Below, in pieces: positions 1-6,435 of a stretch of 14,269 nucleotides of DNA. Each line of letters opens with the position of its first letter. Positions within the stretch are counted from its first letter, which is position 1. The DNA comes from an uncultured Clostridia bacterium (GTDB taxonomy: Bacteria; Bacillota; Clostridia; Christensenellales; Aristaeellaceae), in contig CAKTTL010000072.1 in NCBI GenBank assembly GCA_934615235.1, positions 1 through 14,269 on the forward strand, given 5' to 3'. Under the pieces are notes generated by a model. The model saw only the letters and a program-made list of their open reading frames with translations. It did no database searches and was not told the DNA's origin. The translations under genes and the position numbers were made by a program.

Positions 1-67
1 TCTTAGAGGAGGGGGTCTGGGGGAGGAACCTTCTTTCTCCAGAAAGAAGGTTCCTCCCCCAGAAAAA
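1..67. repeat. Dispersed long-hairpin repeat, copy 1 (left end may lie outside window)
   Basis: A near-perfect palindrome: 16-38 is the reverse complement of 41-63 (23 pairs on paper, with the tip at CTCCAG). Positions 11-15 (GGGGG) can also pair with 68-72 (CCCCC) across an A-rich bulge. The 67 bases recur at 7046-7112 with only two differences, which lie opposite each other in the stem. The element sits 12 bp beyond the stop of the minus-strand lipoprotein gene at 80-3031, so it would form the 3' end of that transcript. In the minus-strand direction the stem is followed by C-rich sequence rather than a U tract, so it is not a standard intrinsic terminator. It could stabilise the mRNA end, stop transcription in another way, or be a REP/MITE-like element. 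Confidence 0.85.
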
Positions 68-79
68 CCCCCGTTCCCC

Positions 80-3031
80 TTACTCGCACTCCACGACTTT
101 CGTCAGCGCGCCGCCTTCTTCGGCGCAGATGTACGCCTTGCCTGCGGAGAAGCTGACGGACGAGGTCTGCCCGTCGTAGAAGACCTGGTTGTTCAGGCCG
201 TCGGTGCCGCAGCGGTAGAGGCAGCCGCCCGTTACGTAGTAAATCTTGTCGCGGTAGACGGTCATCCACGTCGCGCCCGCGTCAAGCACGAGGCGGCTCA
301 CGCCGTTGTCCAGGCGGTAAATCGCGCCGCCGGAGCGGAAGAAGACGACCGTGTCGGCCAGCGCCACCTGATCTGCCGGCGTGGTGACGAGCGTTTCCGT
401 GCCGCTGCCGTTCAGGCCGACGCGCTTGACGCCCGAGTTCGTGGCGATGTAGGCCATGTAGTCATAGATGTCGATGATGAAGTCGTTCACGTCCGTCGCC
501 AGATAGCTGGCGTTGCCGGTAGACGGGAGCTTGACCAGCGTGCTGCCGTCAAGGTAATACATCGTACCGTTGACGAGAGAGAACTTGTCGATCGAGCCGG
601 CCTGCGCCTTGACGGCGATGTTCTTGCCGTCGAACGAGGCGGAGTAGATCCGGTTGCCGCTGACGAACGTCAGTCCTGCGGACGAGGCGTGGATAAACCG
701 CGCGGGCATGTCGACCAGCAGCGTGCCGGTGCCGTAGCTGTTGCCGGCATAGATGCGGCCCTGTTCGTCGCCGGTGTAGTAGAGCGTGCCGTTATAAGAC
801 GCGGCGATTCCGCCGCCGGAAAGGCTCGACTGGATCGCGCCGCCCGCGTTCTGCTCTTCCAGTTCGCGCGAGCGGTTGTTGACGGAGGAAAGCGTTCCCT
901 GCGCGCTTTGCGCGCCCGAAACGACCGTCGCCGAATACAGCGCCGTCAGCGTCGATTCGCCCGCCACGCCGTCGGACGCCAGGCCGTTCTGCTGCTGGAA
1001 AAGGCGCACCGCCGCGGCCGTCGCTTCGTCGTACAGGCCGCTGGAGACGAAGCCCGAATAGCCCAGCGCCGCGAGCCGCTGCTGCAGCTGGAGCACGTCC
1101 GTGCCGCTGTCGCCTAGGCGCAGCGTCGTGCGCGGGGCGGCGGTCGCAACGGCGGCGGGCAGCGCGTCGCCCGAATAGAGCAGCGCGAGCGTTTCCGTAC
1201 CGGCCACGCCGTCGGCGGTCAGGCCGTTTTTCTGCTGGAAGGCGGTGACGGCAGCCTTGGTGGTGTAGCCGTAGCTGCCGTCGATGGCGGCGGTGTAATA
1301 GCCCTGATCGGCCAGAAGCTCCTGCATGCGCTGCACGTCCGGACCGGACATGCCCTGCTTGAGCGTGGTGAAGGTTGCGGTCTGCTCGCCGGCGCCCTGC
1401 TGCGCGGTGACCGGCGTGCCGGTATAGAGCAGCATCAGCGTGGCCGGGCCCGCCACGCCGTCGACGGACAGGCCGTTCATCGCCTGGAACTGCTGCACGG
1501 CCAGCAGCGTCGCGTTGTCGTAAACGCCGGTGTTTTCGGCGGTGTAATAGCCGTAGCTGCGCAGGAGAGTCTGCAGCGCGGTAACGCGCTCGCCGCTGTC
1601 GCCCGCGCGCAGGGTGGAGTAGGTCGCGTCCGCAGGCGCAAGCGCCTTCGCGCCGCCGCTGTAAAGCTTCTTCTGCGTGCGCGAACCGGCCTTGCCGTCC
1701 ACGTCGAGCCCGTTCGTCTGCTGGAAGAGTTTCACGGCTGCGGTTACGTCGTCGTCGTACAGGCCGTCGATCGCGCCGGTGTAATAGCCCAGATCATACA
1801 GCGCCTGCTGCAGCTGGTATACGTCCGCCCCGCTGTCGCCCGGTTTGAGGGATGTATAGCCGCCCGCGCGCGCGGTGGGCGCGGGCAGCGCCGCGTCGGC
1901 GAAAAGCGCGCGCTGCGTCGCGCTTCCGGCTACGCCGTCAACGGACAGGCCGTTGCGCTGCTGGAAGACCTTCACGGCCAGCTCGGTCACGTCGTCGTAG
2001 GAACCGGAAACCTTGCCGGTGTAGTAGTACAGCTCGGTCAGCCGCTGCTGCAGGCTGCTCACGTCGTCGCCGGTGGAGCCTTTTTTCAGCGTGCGATAGC
2101 TTACGGCCGTCGGCACGGGCGTTACGGCGACCATGCCGGAAAGCGGCAGCGCCGCGCTGGAATAGAGCATGCGCTGCGTATCTTCGCCCGCCACGCCGTC
2201 GACCCACAGGCCGTTGCGTTCCTGGAAGGCGATGACGGCTTCCTTCGTCGCGTCGTTGAAGGTGCCGGAGGCGGAGCCGGTGTAATAGCCGAGCTCCTTG
2301 AGGCGCTTTTGCAGGTTCGTCACGTCCTTGCCCGTCGAGCCGGACTGCAGGAAGCGGTACGTGCTCAGCGTGGAGGGCGTATAGGTGAGCGGCGTGGGCC
2401 GCGCGGTGGCGTAGATGTAGGTGGGCGTTTCAACGGGCTCGGGCGCGCGCACGGCGGAACCGGAATCGAGCAGGTTCTGCGTGGCCGCGCCGACAACGCC
2501 GTCGGCCTTCAGGCCGTTGCGCTCCTGGAAGGCCTTGACGGCCGATTCCGTCGCCGCGCCGAAGTCGCCGTCGATGGAGCCGGTATAATAGCCCAGGCTC
2601 TGCAGCTTCTGCTGCAGGGCGCGCACGAGCACGCCGGAGGAGCCGCTGCGCAGCGTCGTGTCGGCCGTCGGCGCGACGGTCGCAAGCGCGCCGGGCGCGA
2701 TGGTAACCGTGCCGGTGGTGGCGATGGGCTTGATGGTATAGACCGGCTTCGCCGTCGGCTGCGGCGTAATCACAGCGATGGGCTGATACGTCTGCTGGCC
2801 GCCGGCCGAAGCGGTCGAGCCGGTCGCGGCGGCGTCCGCGCCCCAGGTCTGCAGCCCGTTATCGGGCGGCGCGGTGGGGGTAGGCGTGCTGGTGGCGAAG
2901 GGGAGGAGGTTCACCTCGCCCGTGTTTTCCACCGTGGTGGGGTCGGGCTTGATGACGCAGCCGGTCGCGACGAGCAGCACGGCGGCGAGCGTCGCGCACA
3001 CGAGCAGGCGTTTGACGGTAGTCTTTTTCAT
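80..3031 (-). CDS. Surface lipoprotein with seven PG_binding_1 repeats and C-terminal beta-propeller-like region
   Basis: A 983-residue predicted lipoprotein. Residues 1-24 form a lipoprotein signal peptide ending in a VATGC lipobox, so Cys25 should be lipidated and the protein held on the outer face of the membrane. A Pro/Thr-rich spacer (about 40-125) follows, then seven tandem peptidoglycan-binding type 1 repeats (about 127-192, 226-292, 313-378, 394-459, 472-538, 555-620, 636-701). Each repeat carries GxSGxxV, LGYYTG and FQxxNGLxxDGVAG signatures. Residues about 735-983 are short repeated beta-hairpins (LYYTG, RIYSAS, MYYLDG, AIYRLD, KIYYVTGG), typical of DUF5050-like propellers. No hydrolase or NlpC/P60 domain is visible. 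The ATG at 3031 has a GGAAAGGAAG-type RBS just upstream. It lies 30 bp downstream of its paralogue and probably shares its transcript. Domain identity is strong; role (wall anchoring, sensing or scaffold) is inference. Confidence 0.9.
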   Translation of the reverse strand: MKKTTVKRLLVCATLAAVLLVATGCVIKPDPTTVENTGEVNLLPFATSTPTPTAPPDNGLQTWGADAAATGSTASAGGQQTYQPIAVITPQPTAKPVYTIKPIATTGTVTIAPGALATVAPTADTTLRSGSSGVLVRALQQKLQSLGYYTGSIDGDFGAATESAVKAFQERNGLKADGVVGAATQNLLDSGSAVRAPEPVETPTYIYATARPTPLTYTPSTLSTYRFLQSGSTGKDVTNLQKRLKELGYYTGSASGTFNDATKEAVIAFQERNGLWVDGVAGEDTQRMLYSSAALPLSGMVAVTPVPTAVSYRTLKKGSTGDDVSSLQQRLTELYYYTGKVSGSYDDVTELAVKVFQQRNGLSVDGVAGSATQRALFADAALPAPTARAGGYTSLKPGDSGADVYQLQQALYDLGYYTGAIDGLYDDDVTAAVKLFQQTNGLDVDGKAGSRTQKKLYSGGAKALAPADATYSTLRAGDSGERVTALQTLLRSYGYYTAENTGVYDNATLLAVQQFQAMNGLSVDGVAGPATLMLLYTGTPVTAQQGAGEQTATFTTLKQGMSGPDVQRMQELLADQGYYTAAIDGSYGYTTKAAVTAFQQKNGLTADGVAGTETLALLYSGDALPAAVATAAPRTTLRLGDSGTDVLQLQQRLAALGYSGFVSSGLYDEATAAAVRLFQQQNGLASDGVAGESTLTALYSATVVSGAQSAQGTLSSVNNRSRELEEQNAGGAIQSSLSGGGIAASYNGTLYYTGDEQGRIYAGNSYGTGTLLVDMPARFIHASSAGLTFVSGNRIYSASFDGKNIAVKAQAGSIDKFSLVNGTMYYLDGSTLVKLPSTGNASYLATDVNDFIIDIYDYMAYIATNSGVKRVGLNGSGTETLVTTPADQVALADTVVFFRSGGAIYRLDNGVSRLVLDAGATWMTVYRDKIYYVTGGCLYRCGTDGLNNQVFYDGQTSSVSFSAGKAYICAEEGGALTKVVECE
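929..2653 (-). repeat. Seven tandem ~66-residue peptidoglycan-binding repeat units within the lipoprotein gene
   Basis: In-frame coding repeats spaced roughly 80-100 codons apart, separated by short Ala/Pro/Thr linkers. The conserved core of each unit encodes FQQxNGLxxDGVAGxxTxxxLYS. The unit at about residues 226-292 is much closer to the last repeat of the neighbouring lipoprotein gene (3089-3289) than to its own neighbours: both encode NGLWVDGVAGEDTQRMLYS and are nearly identical at DNA level. These are protein-domain repeats, not a CRISPR or intergenic array. Confidence 0.85.
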
Positions 3032-3061
3032 TCCGTTTCTTCCTTTCCCGCGTTGGGAAAA

Positions 3062-4195
3062 TTATTTCCGCGCGCTGAGCGCGTCGTTGGAATAGAGCAT
3101 GCGCTGCGTGTCCTCGCCGGCTACGCCGTCGACCCACAGGCCGTTGCGCTCCTGGAAGGCGCGAAGCGCCACTTCCGTATCCGCGCCGAAATCGCCGCTG
3201 ACGGAGCCAGAGAAATAGCCCAGATCCTTCAGGCGCTGCTGCAGCTTTTTCACATCGCTGCCGCGGCTGCCCTGCTGCAGGTAGCGGTAGGAGCTGAGCG
3301 TCGAGGCGACGTAGGTGCGCATGGCCGGGCGCGAAGTCGCGTTGGAGCTGACCGAGACGGCCGACTTGGCGCTGGAGGAATGCAGCTTGTTCAGCGTCGC
3401 CGTGCCGGCCACGCCGTCGGCGGTCAGCCCGTTGGCCTTCTGGAAGGCGACGAGCGCCTTGCGCGTGCCCTCGCCGAACGTGCCGTCGACGGAACCGGTG
3501 TAGTAACCCAGCGCCTTCAGCCGCTGCTGCATGGATTTGACTTTCGAGCCGGTGGAGCCGACGCGCAGCGCGCTGCTGGTGGGCGTGGGGGTCGCGGTGG
3601 GCTTGGGCGAAGGCGTGGCGGCCTTTTTGGCGTTGCCGGAATCGATCAGCTTCAGCGTCGCTTCGCCCGCGACGCCGTCGGCCGTGAGCCCGTTGCGGCT
3701 CTGGAACGCCTTGACGGCTTTTACCGTGCCGTCGCCGTAGTCGCCGTCGACGGTGCCGGTGTAATAGCCGAGATTTTTGAGCTTCTGCTGCAGCGCCGTC
3801 ACGCGCTCGCCGGACGAGCCGCGCTTGAGCGCGGGTTCGGCCGTTGGGGAAGCGCCGGGTTCGGCGGTGCCCAGACCGATGCCGGCGACGCCCAGGCCGT
3901 TATCATCGATGGGGACGGTGTTGCCGCCGATGGAGAACGTCGCCGCGGCGTTGGGGTTTGCGGTGACGGTTGGCTGCTCGATTACGGCAGCCGGCGCGGT
4001 AGTTGAAGCGGAAATGTTCAGCGTGGGCGCGGGGGGCGTGTGGGTGCTGAACGCGATGGCGGTCGGATAGTCCTTGTCCGCGCCGTTGACGGGATCGGGA
4101 CGGATCAGACAGCCGGTCGCGCAGAGCGTCAACCCGGCAAGCAGCGCGCCCAGCGCGCAGAATTTCAGGATTCTTTTGAAGTTTTTCATAGCCAC
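3062..4195 (-). CDS. Lipoprotein with three PG_binding_1 repeats
   Basis: 377 residues from the GTG at 4195. The signal peptide ends in an LCATGC lipobox (Cys29), followed by LIRPDP, which matches the VIKPDP after the lipid cysteine of the downstream paralogue. A low-complexity Pro/Thr/Ala spacer leads to three peptidoglycan-binding repeats at about 122-186, 208-273 and 303-369; the gene ends soon after the third. No catalytic domain is visible, so wall binding at the cell surface is the likely role. Start choice is open. GTG at 4195 lies 7 nt from a GGAGG site (4203-4207). ATG at 4189 is 13 nt away but makes a classic ATGA overlap with the HAD stop. Either start implies translational coupling to the HAD gene, and the signal peptide is intact in both cases. 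Confidence 0.9.
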   Translation of the reverse strand: MAMKNFKRILKFCALGALLAGLTLCATGCLIRPDPVNGADKDYPTAIAFSTHTPPAPTLNISASTTAPAAVIEQPTVTANPNAAATFSIGGNTVPIDDNGLGVAGIGLGTAEPGASPTAEPALKRGSSGERVTALQQKLKNLGYYTGTVDGDYGDGTVKAVKAFQSRNGLTADGVAGEATLKLIDSGNAKKAATPSPKPTATPTPTSSALRVGSTGSKVKSMQQRLKALGYYTGSVDGTFGEGTRKALVAFQKANGLTADGVAGTATLNKLHSSSAKSAVSVSSNATSRPAMRTYVASTLSSYRYLQQGSRGSDVKKLQQRLKDLGYFSGSVSGDFGADTEVALRAFQERNGLWVDGVAGEDTQRMLYSNDALSARK

Positions 4196-4866
4196 TCAAG
4201 CGCCTCCTTCAAAGATCGGATTTCATAATCCGGTGTAAAAGCGGTGGTGTTGCGTTTCCCGTGGGGGTTGAACCAGCAGCCGGCCACGCCCGAGGCGTTC
4301 GCTGCAGCGATATCGCTCGTGAGCGAATCGCCGAGGATAAGCGCGCGGGATTTATCGACCGTATCGATGCGCGCAAGCGCGCGGTCGATGAACCGCGGAT
4401 CCGGCTTGGCCACGCCTTCGTCGCCGGAGATGACGACCGCGCGGAAAAACGGCGTCATCCGGCTGAGCGAGAAGCGCGAATGCTGCACGAAGGAAACGCC
4501 GTTTGTAATGACCACGACCGGCACGCGCGCGGCGGCCTCGCGGACAAAATCATACGCGCCCTCGATTTCGTCGCAGCGCCGGGAAAGCTCGAGCATGAAA
4601 TCTTTCGCCATGCGCTCGAAATCGGCGTCGCTGCCGAGCGCCTCGAGAAAAAGGCGGAACCGGTCGACCTGCAGCGCCGCCTGCGTGGTCTCCCTGCGCT
4701 CGTACGCCTCCCAGACGCGGCGGTTGATTTCCGAATAGCGCGCCTGGCGCGCGTCGTCATACGCGACGCCCTGCGCTTCCATCGCCAGCCGCAGCGCGAT
4801 TTTTTCTGATGCGTCGAAGTCCATCAGCGTTCCGTCGTTGTCGACGAGAAGAAGATCGTATTTCAT
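4186..4866 (-). CDS. yjjG: HAD superfamily hydrolase, YjjG/YfnB family (probable noncanonical pyrimidine nucleotidase)
   Basis: 226 residues. The four HAD motifs are present: DNDGT (nucleophile Asp9 and Asp11), VITNG (Thr121), GVAKPDP (Lys154) and GDSLTSD (Asp180, Asp185). The helical cap between motifs I and II and the C-terminal ending (PDYEIRSLKEALEWL) resemble YjjG/YfnB, a subfamily IA group that dephosphorylates pyrimidine nucleoside monophosphates, including non-canonical ones, in the cytoplasm. Substrate is inferred from the family. The ATG at 4866 is preferred: a GGGGG-rich RBS lies 6 nt upstream, the protein begins directly with the motif I strand, and the longer reading (TTG at 4962) would start inside the promoter. 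It is first in an operon with two wall-binding lipoproteins, and its stop overlaps the next gene's start. Confidence 0.85.
   Translation of the reverse strand: MKYDLLLVDNDGTLMDFDASEKIALRLAMEAQGVAYDDARQARYSEINRRVWEAYERRETTQAALQVDRFRLFLEALGSDADFERMAKDFMLELSRRCDEIEGAYDFVREAAARVPVVVITNGVSFVQHSRFSLSRMTPFFRAVVISGDEGVAKPDPRFIDRALARIDTVDKSRALILGDSLTSDIAAANASGVAGCWFNPHGKRNTTAFTPDYEIRSLKEALEWL
4203..4207 (-). promoter_or_regulatory. Ribosome binding site inside the HAD gene, serving the downstream lipoprotein
   Basis: GGAGG on the minus strand, within the last codons of the HAD gene. It is 7 nt before the GTG at 4195 and 13 nt before the ATG at 4189. Spacing favours the GTG; codon type and the ATGA overlap favour the ATG. 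Confidence 0.6.
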
Positions 4867-4933
4867 GAAACGCCCCCTTTCGTTTCGAACGGGCCTGGTC
4901 ATAAACTCGAAATTATGATAATTCACCATCATC

Positions 4934-4962
4934 AGCATATCACGCGAACGGGTTCGCGTCAA
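4934..4962 (-). promoter_or_regulatory. Sigma-A type promoter of the HAD-lipoprotein operon
   Basis: On the minus strand, TTGACG (4957-4962, 5 of 6 to consensus) is followed after exactly 17 bp by TATGCT (4934-4939, 4 of 6). Transcription would begin near 4927, giving a leader of about 60 nt before the ATG at 4866. No other promoter is evident before the two lipoprotein genes. Confidence 0.7.
4942..4959. promoter_or_regulatory. Candidate operator: perfect inverted repeat between -35 and -10
   Basis: ACGCGAAC-GG-GTTCGCGT: two perfect 8-bp arms around a 2-bp centre. It lies almost entirely within the 17-bp spacer and touches the -35 box. A dimeric protein bound here would block RNA polymerase. 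The cognate regulator is not identifiable in the window. Confidence 0.55.
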
Positions 4963-4978
4963 GGAGAGATGTCTCCTT
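4961..4978. promoter_or_regulatory. Second inverted repeat overlapping the upstream edge of the -35 box
   Basis: AAGGAGA-GATG-TCTCCTT: perfect 7-bp arms around a 4-bp centre, directly abutting the first palindrome. It could be a second regulator site or chance. It is too far from any start codon to act as a ribosome binding site for an annotated gene. Confidence 0.4.
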
Positions 4979-5015
4979 ATAAATAAGACGATTTTTGACC
5001 CGCGCGCGTTGCAGC

Positions 5016-5044
5016 GAAAAAAGAAAAACGCCGAAGCGGCGTTT
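5016..5044 (-). terminator. Intrinsic terminator of the HxlR/U32-like operon
   Basis: On the minus strand, AAACGCCG-CTT-CGGCGTTT (5026-5044) forms an 8-bp GC-rich stem with a 3-nt loop. It is followed at once by TTTTTCTTTTTT on the transcript side (stem T's included). The stem overlaps the first base of the TGA stop codon of the upstream gene. Confidence 0.85.
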
Positions 5045-5955
5045 CAGAATAAGTCGAGCGTATTTTCCAGATAGATTTCTTCCCGAACCCGCAGCTGATA
5101 TTCCGGCTTCGTCATGTAATAGAGCAGAAACTCCAGAATCAGCGCGCTGCCAAGGCTGCGGCCTTCGATTTTGAAATGGGAAAACCCCATCGGCAGGTAG
5201 ACGTTTTGAATGTCGTCCGCGCTGATAAACCCCGGATTCGTCATCGCTCTGGAGAAGCGGTACCCTTCGGCCGCGCCGGGCGCTTTGCAGCGATGCTCCG
5301 GGCCGGGCTCGCCGAGGTTTTTGCGGCTGACCGCCTCGTAGCACGCTTTTCTGTCTTTGCAGCCGAACCAGCAGCATTCGTTGCAGAGAAATTCCACCTT
5401 ATCCTTCTGCGGCTGCGGGAGCGCGTTCAGCTGCGCAAACGCTTTGTTCAGCCGGAAATCCGGCACGACGAAGCGGAAATCGTCCCGCGCGGTTTCCTGC
5501 GCGAATCGTTCGAAATCCGTCAGCACTTTGGTGGTGGAGGAAACGAAGTAAAGCCCAGGGTAACGTTTCTTCAGAAAGTCGAGCAGCAGCTCCGAGTGGA
5601 CGATCACGCCGTTTTGTGGCTTGCCGCTTTCGGCGAAAAGGCGGCAAAGCGCGTTGCACTTTGAATCCGTGAGATGCTCGCTGCGCAGGAGAGAATTGCT
5701 GAACGTCTGCCGGGCGGAAATTCCGTATTCGCGCGTCAGCGCGAGAATTGCCCGCGCATCCCGGTCTCCGCTTCCGACGCGGCCGCCGCCCCAGAGACAG
5801 TCCGCCGGCGCGCCGTACAGGGAACCGATTTCGCACCAGTCGTAAAAATACTCCCTGTGCTCCCGGAACAGCGGCAGAAACGCGCGATACAGCTCGTAAA
5901 ACTCAAACAGGCCGGGCAGATGATAATAGGCGATGGGTTTCTTGGATTCGTTCAT
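5044..5955 (-). CDS. U32-like (UbiU/UbiV/TrhP-related) protein with cysteine cluster, function unknown
   Basis: 303 residues from the ATG at 5955, whose ATG overlaps the HxlR TGA (ATGA), pointing to translational coupling; its own RBS is weak. The C-terminal part carries MGFSHFKIEGR (about 256-266), a hallmark-like match to the FKIEGR motif of U32-family TIM-barrel proteins, and the middle has a YFVSSTTK strand resembling their STQ segment. A tight cysteine set follows: Cys191, 194, 195, 199, 205 and 223 (C-x2-C-C-x3-C-x5-C-x17-C). U32-family tRNA and ubiquinone hydroxylation proteins bind [4Fe-4S] clusters through four cysteines, so a metal or Fe-S site is a fair inference. Length is near UbiV (about 290-300) and well below classical U32 peptidases. 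No signal peptide, so cytoplasmic. Reaction and substrate are unknown. Confidence 0.8.
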   Translation of the reverse strand: MNESKKPIAYYHLPGLFEFYELYRAFLPLFREHREYFYDWCEIGSLYGAPADCLWGGGRVGSGDRDARAILALTREYGISARQTFSNSLLRSEHLTDSKCNALCRLFAESGKPQNGVIVHSELLLDFLKKRYPGLYFVSSTTKVLTDFERFAQETARDDFRFVVPDFRLNKAFAQLNALPQPQKDKVEFLCNECCWFGCKDRKACYEAVSRKNLGEPGPEHRCKAPGAAEGYRFSRAMTNPGFISADDIQNVYLPMGFSHFKIEGRSLGSALILEFLLYYMTKPEYQLRVREEIYLENTLDLF

Positions 5956-6290
5956 AGCGCGTTCTCGTGTGCAAGCGACTGGTAATAGTTTCCGAAATCG
6001 GCGAGCGCGTCGATGATCGGCAGCATTTCTTTTCCAAGCGCCGTAAGCCCGTATTCGACGCGCGGGGGCATCTGCTGATAATCGCGCCGGTAGACGAGGC
6101 CGTCGTCGATCATCTGGCGCAGGCTGTCCGTCAGCACTTTCTGCGAGACGCCTTCCAGATCGCGCTGCAATTCGTTGAACCGCCAGGGGCGCGCTTTCAG
6201 GTTGCGCAGGATGAGCAGCTTCCATTTTCCGCCGATCAGCGCGACGGCGGTTGCAACCGGACAGGCCGGGAGCTCGTTTTTTGTTTTCAT
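5952..6290 (-). CDS. HxlR family winged-helix transcriptional regulator
   Basis: 112 residues. The family signature is clear: a conserved Cys-Pro near the N-terminus (Cys10, in NELPACPV), IGGKWKLLILRNL (19-31), a recognition-helix region SQKVLTDSLRQM (49-60) and the wing PPRVEYGLTALG (75-86). HxlR proteins such as HypR and YodB use the N-terminal cysteine to sense disulphide or electrophile stress; that property is inferred here. The ATG at 6290 is preferred because the GGGGGTG stretch sits about 7 nt upstream. An ATG at 6296 is an alternative. A longer reading from 6323 would begin upstream of the -10 box. It is coupled by ATGA to the U32-like gene and is divergent from the cupin gene. Confidence 0.9.
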   Translation of the reverse strand: MKTKNELPACPVATAVALIGGKWKLLILRNLKARPWRFNELQRDLEGVSQKVLTDSLRQMIDDGLVYRRDYQQMPPRVEYGLTALGKEMLPIIDALADFGNYYQSLAHENAL

Positions 6291-6311
6291 CGGCATGCAC
6301 CCCCGGCCGCA

Positions 6312-6340
6312 AGTATAACACATTTCTTTTTGGATGTACA
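6312..6340 (-). promoter_or_regulatory. Promoter of the HxlR/U32-like operon
   Basis: On the minus strand TGTACA (6335-6340, 4 of 6 to TTGACA) precedes TATACT (6312-6317, 5 of 6 to TATAAT) by 17 bp. The expected start point near 6305 leaves only a short leader before the ATG at 6290. The -35 box abuts the dyad at 6341-6370. Confidence 0.6.
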
Positions 6341-6370
6341 GTTACAAAAAAGTGCGTACTTGTTTTTTAC
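6341..6370. promoter_or_regulatory. Candidate HxlR operator: 30-bp imperfect dyad between divergent promoters
   Basis: GTTACAAAAAAGT (6341-6353) and ACTTGTTTTTTAC (6358-6370) are inverted half-sites matching at 10 of 13 positions around a GCGT centre. The dyad lies immediately upstream of the HxlR -35 box and covers the probable -35 of the cupin gene. AT-rich dyads ending in AGT/ACT are usual for HxlR-family sites. It could repress the cupin and act on its own operon. Confidence 0.6.
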
Positions 6371-6388
6371 TGCGCACGGACGTAGACT
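6360..6388 (+). promoter_or_regulatory. Probable promoter of the cupin gene
   Basis: TTGTTT (6360-6365) and TAGACT (6383-6388) with a 17-bp spacer. Both are imperfect matches (3 of 6 and 4 of 6). The -35 lies inside the right half of the dyad, so occupancy of the dyad should affect it directly. Confidence 0.4.
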
Positions 6389-6435
6389 AAGGGCGAGCAA
6401 GGGAACTTGCGAATAACTTCTGGAGGGTCTTCATC

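Noticed and set aside
1..67. Standard rho-independent terminator call for the hairpin repeat
   Set aside because: The stem is strong, but no U tract follows it in the direction of the upstream minus-strand genes, so it was annotated as a repeat with an open role.
929..2653. CRISPR-like or intergenic tandem array
   Set aside because: Repeat units are long, in frame, unequal in sequence and encode protein domains inside one uninterrupted gene.
2309..4006. 565-codon open frame on the plus strand
   Set aside because: Antisense to both peptidoglycan-binding lipoprotein genes. Its repetitive Arg/Gly/Ala-rich translation mirrors the coding repeats on the other strand.
4867..4962. N-terminal extension of the HAD gene from TTG 4962
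   Set aside because: It would begin inside the -35 box. The ATG at 4866 has an RBS and places motif I at the normal distance from the N-terminus.
5044..6321. Long 425-codon reading of the U32-like gene
   Set aside because: The extra N-terminus covers the HxlR gene in another frame. The ATG at 5955 overlaps the HxlR stop as ATGA and begins a well-formed protein.
6291..6323. Longer start for the HxlR gene at 6323
   Set aside because: It lies upstream of the -10 box and adds a Cys-rich stretch without family support.
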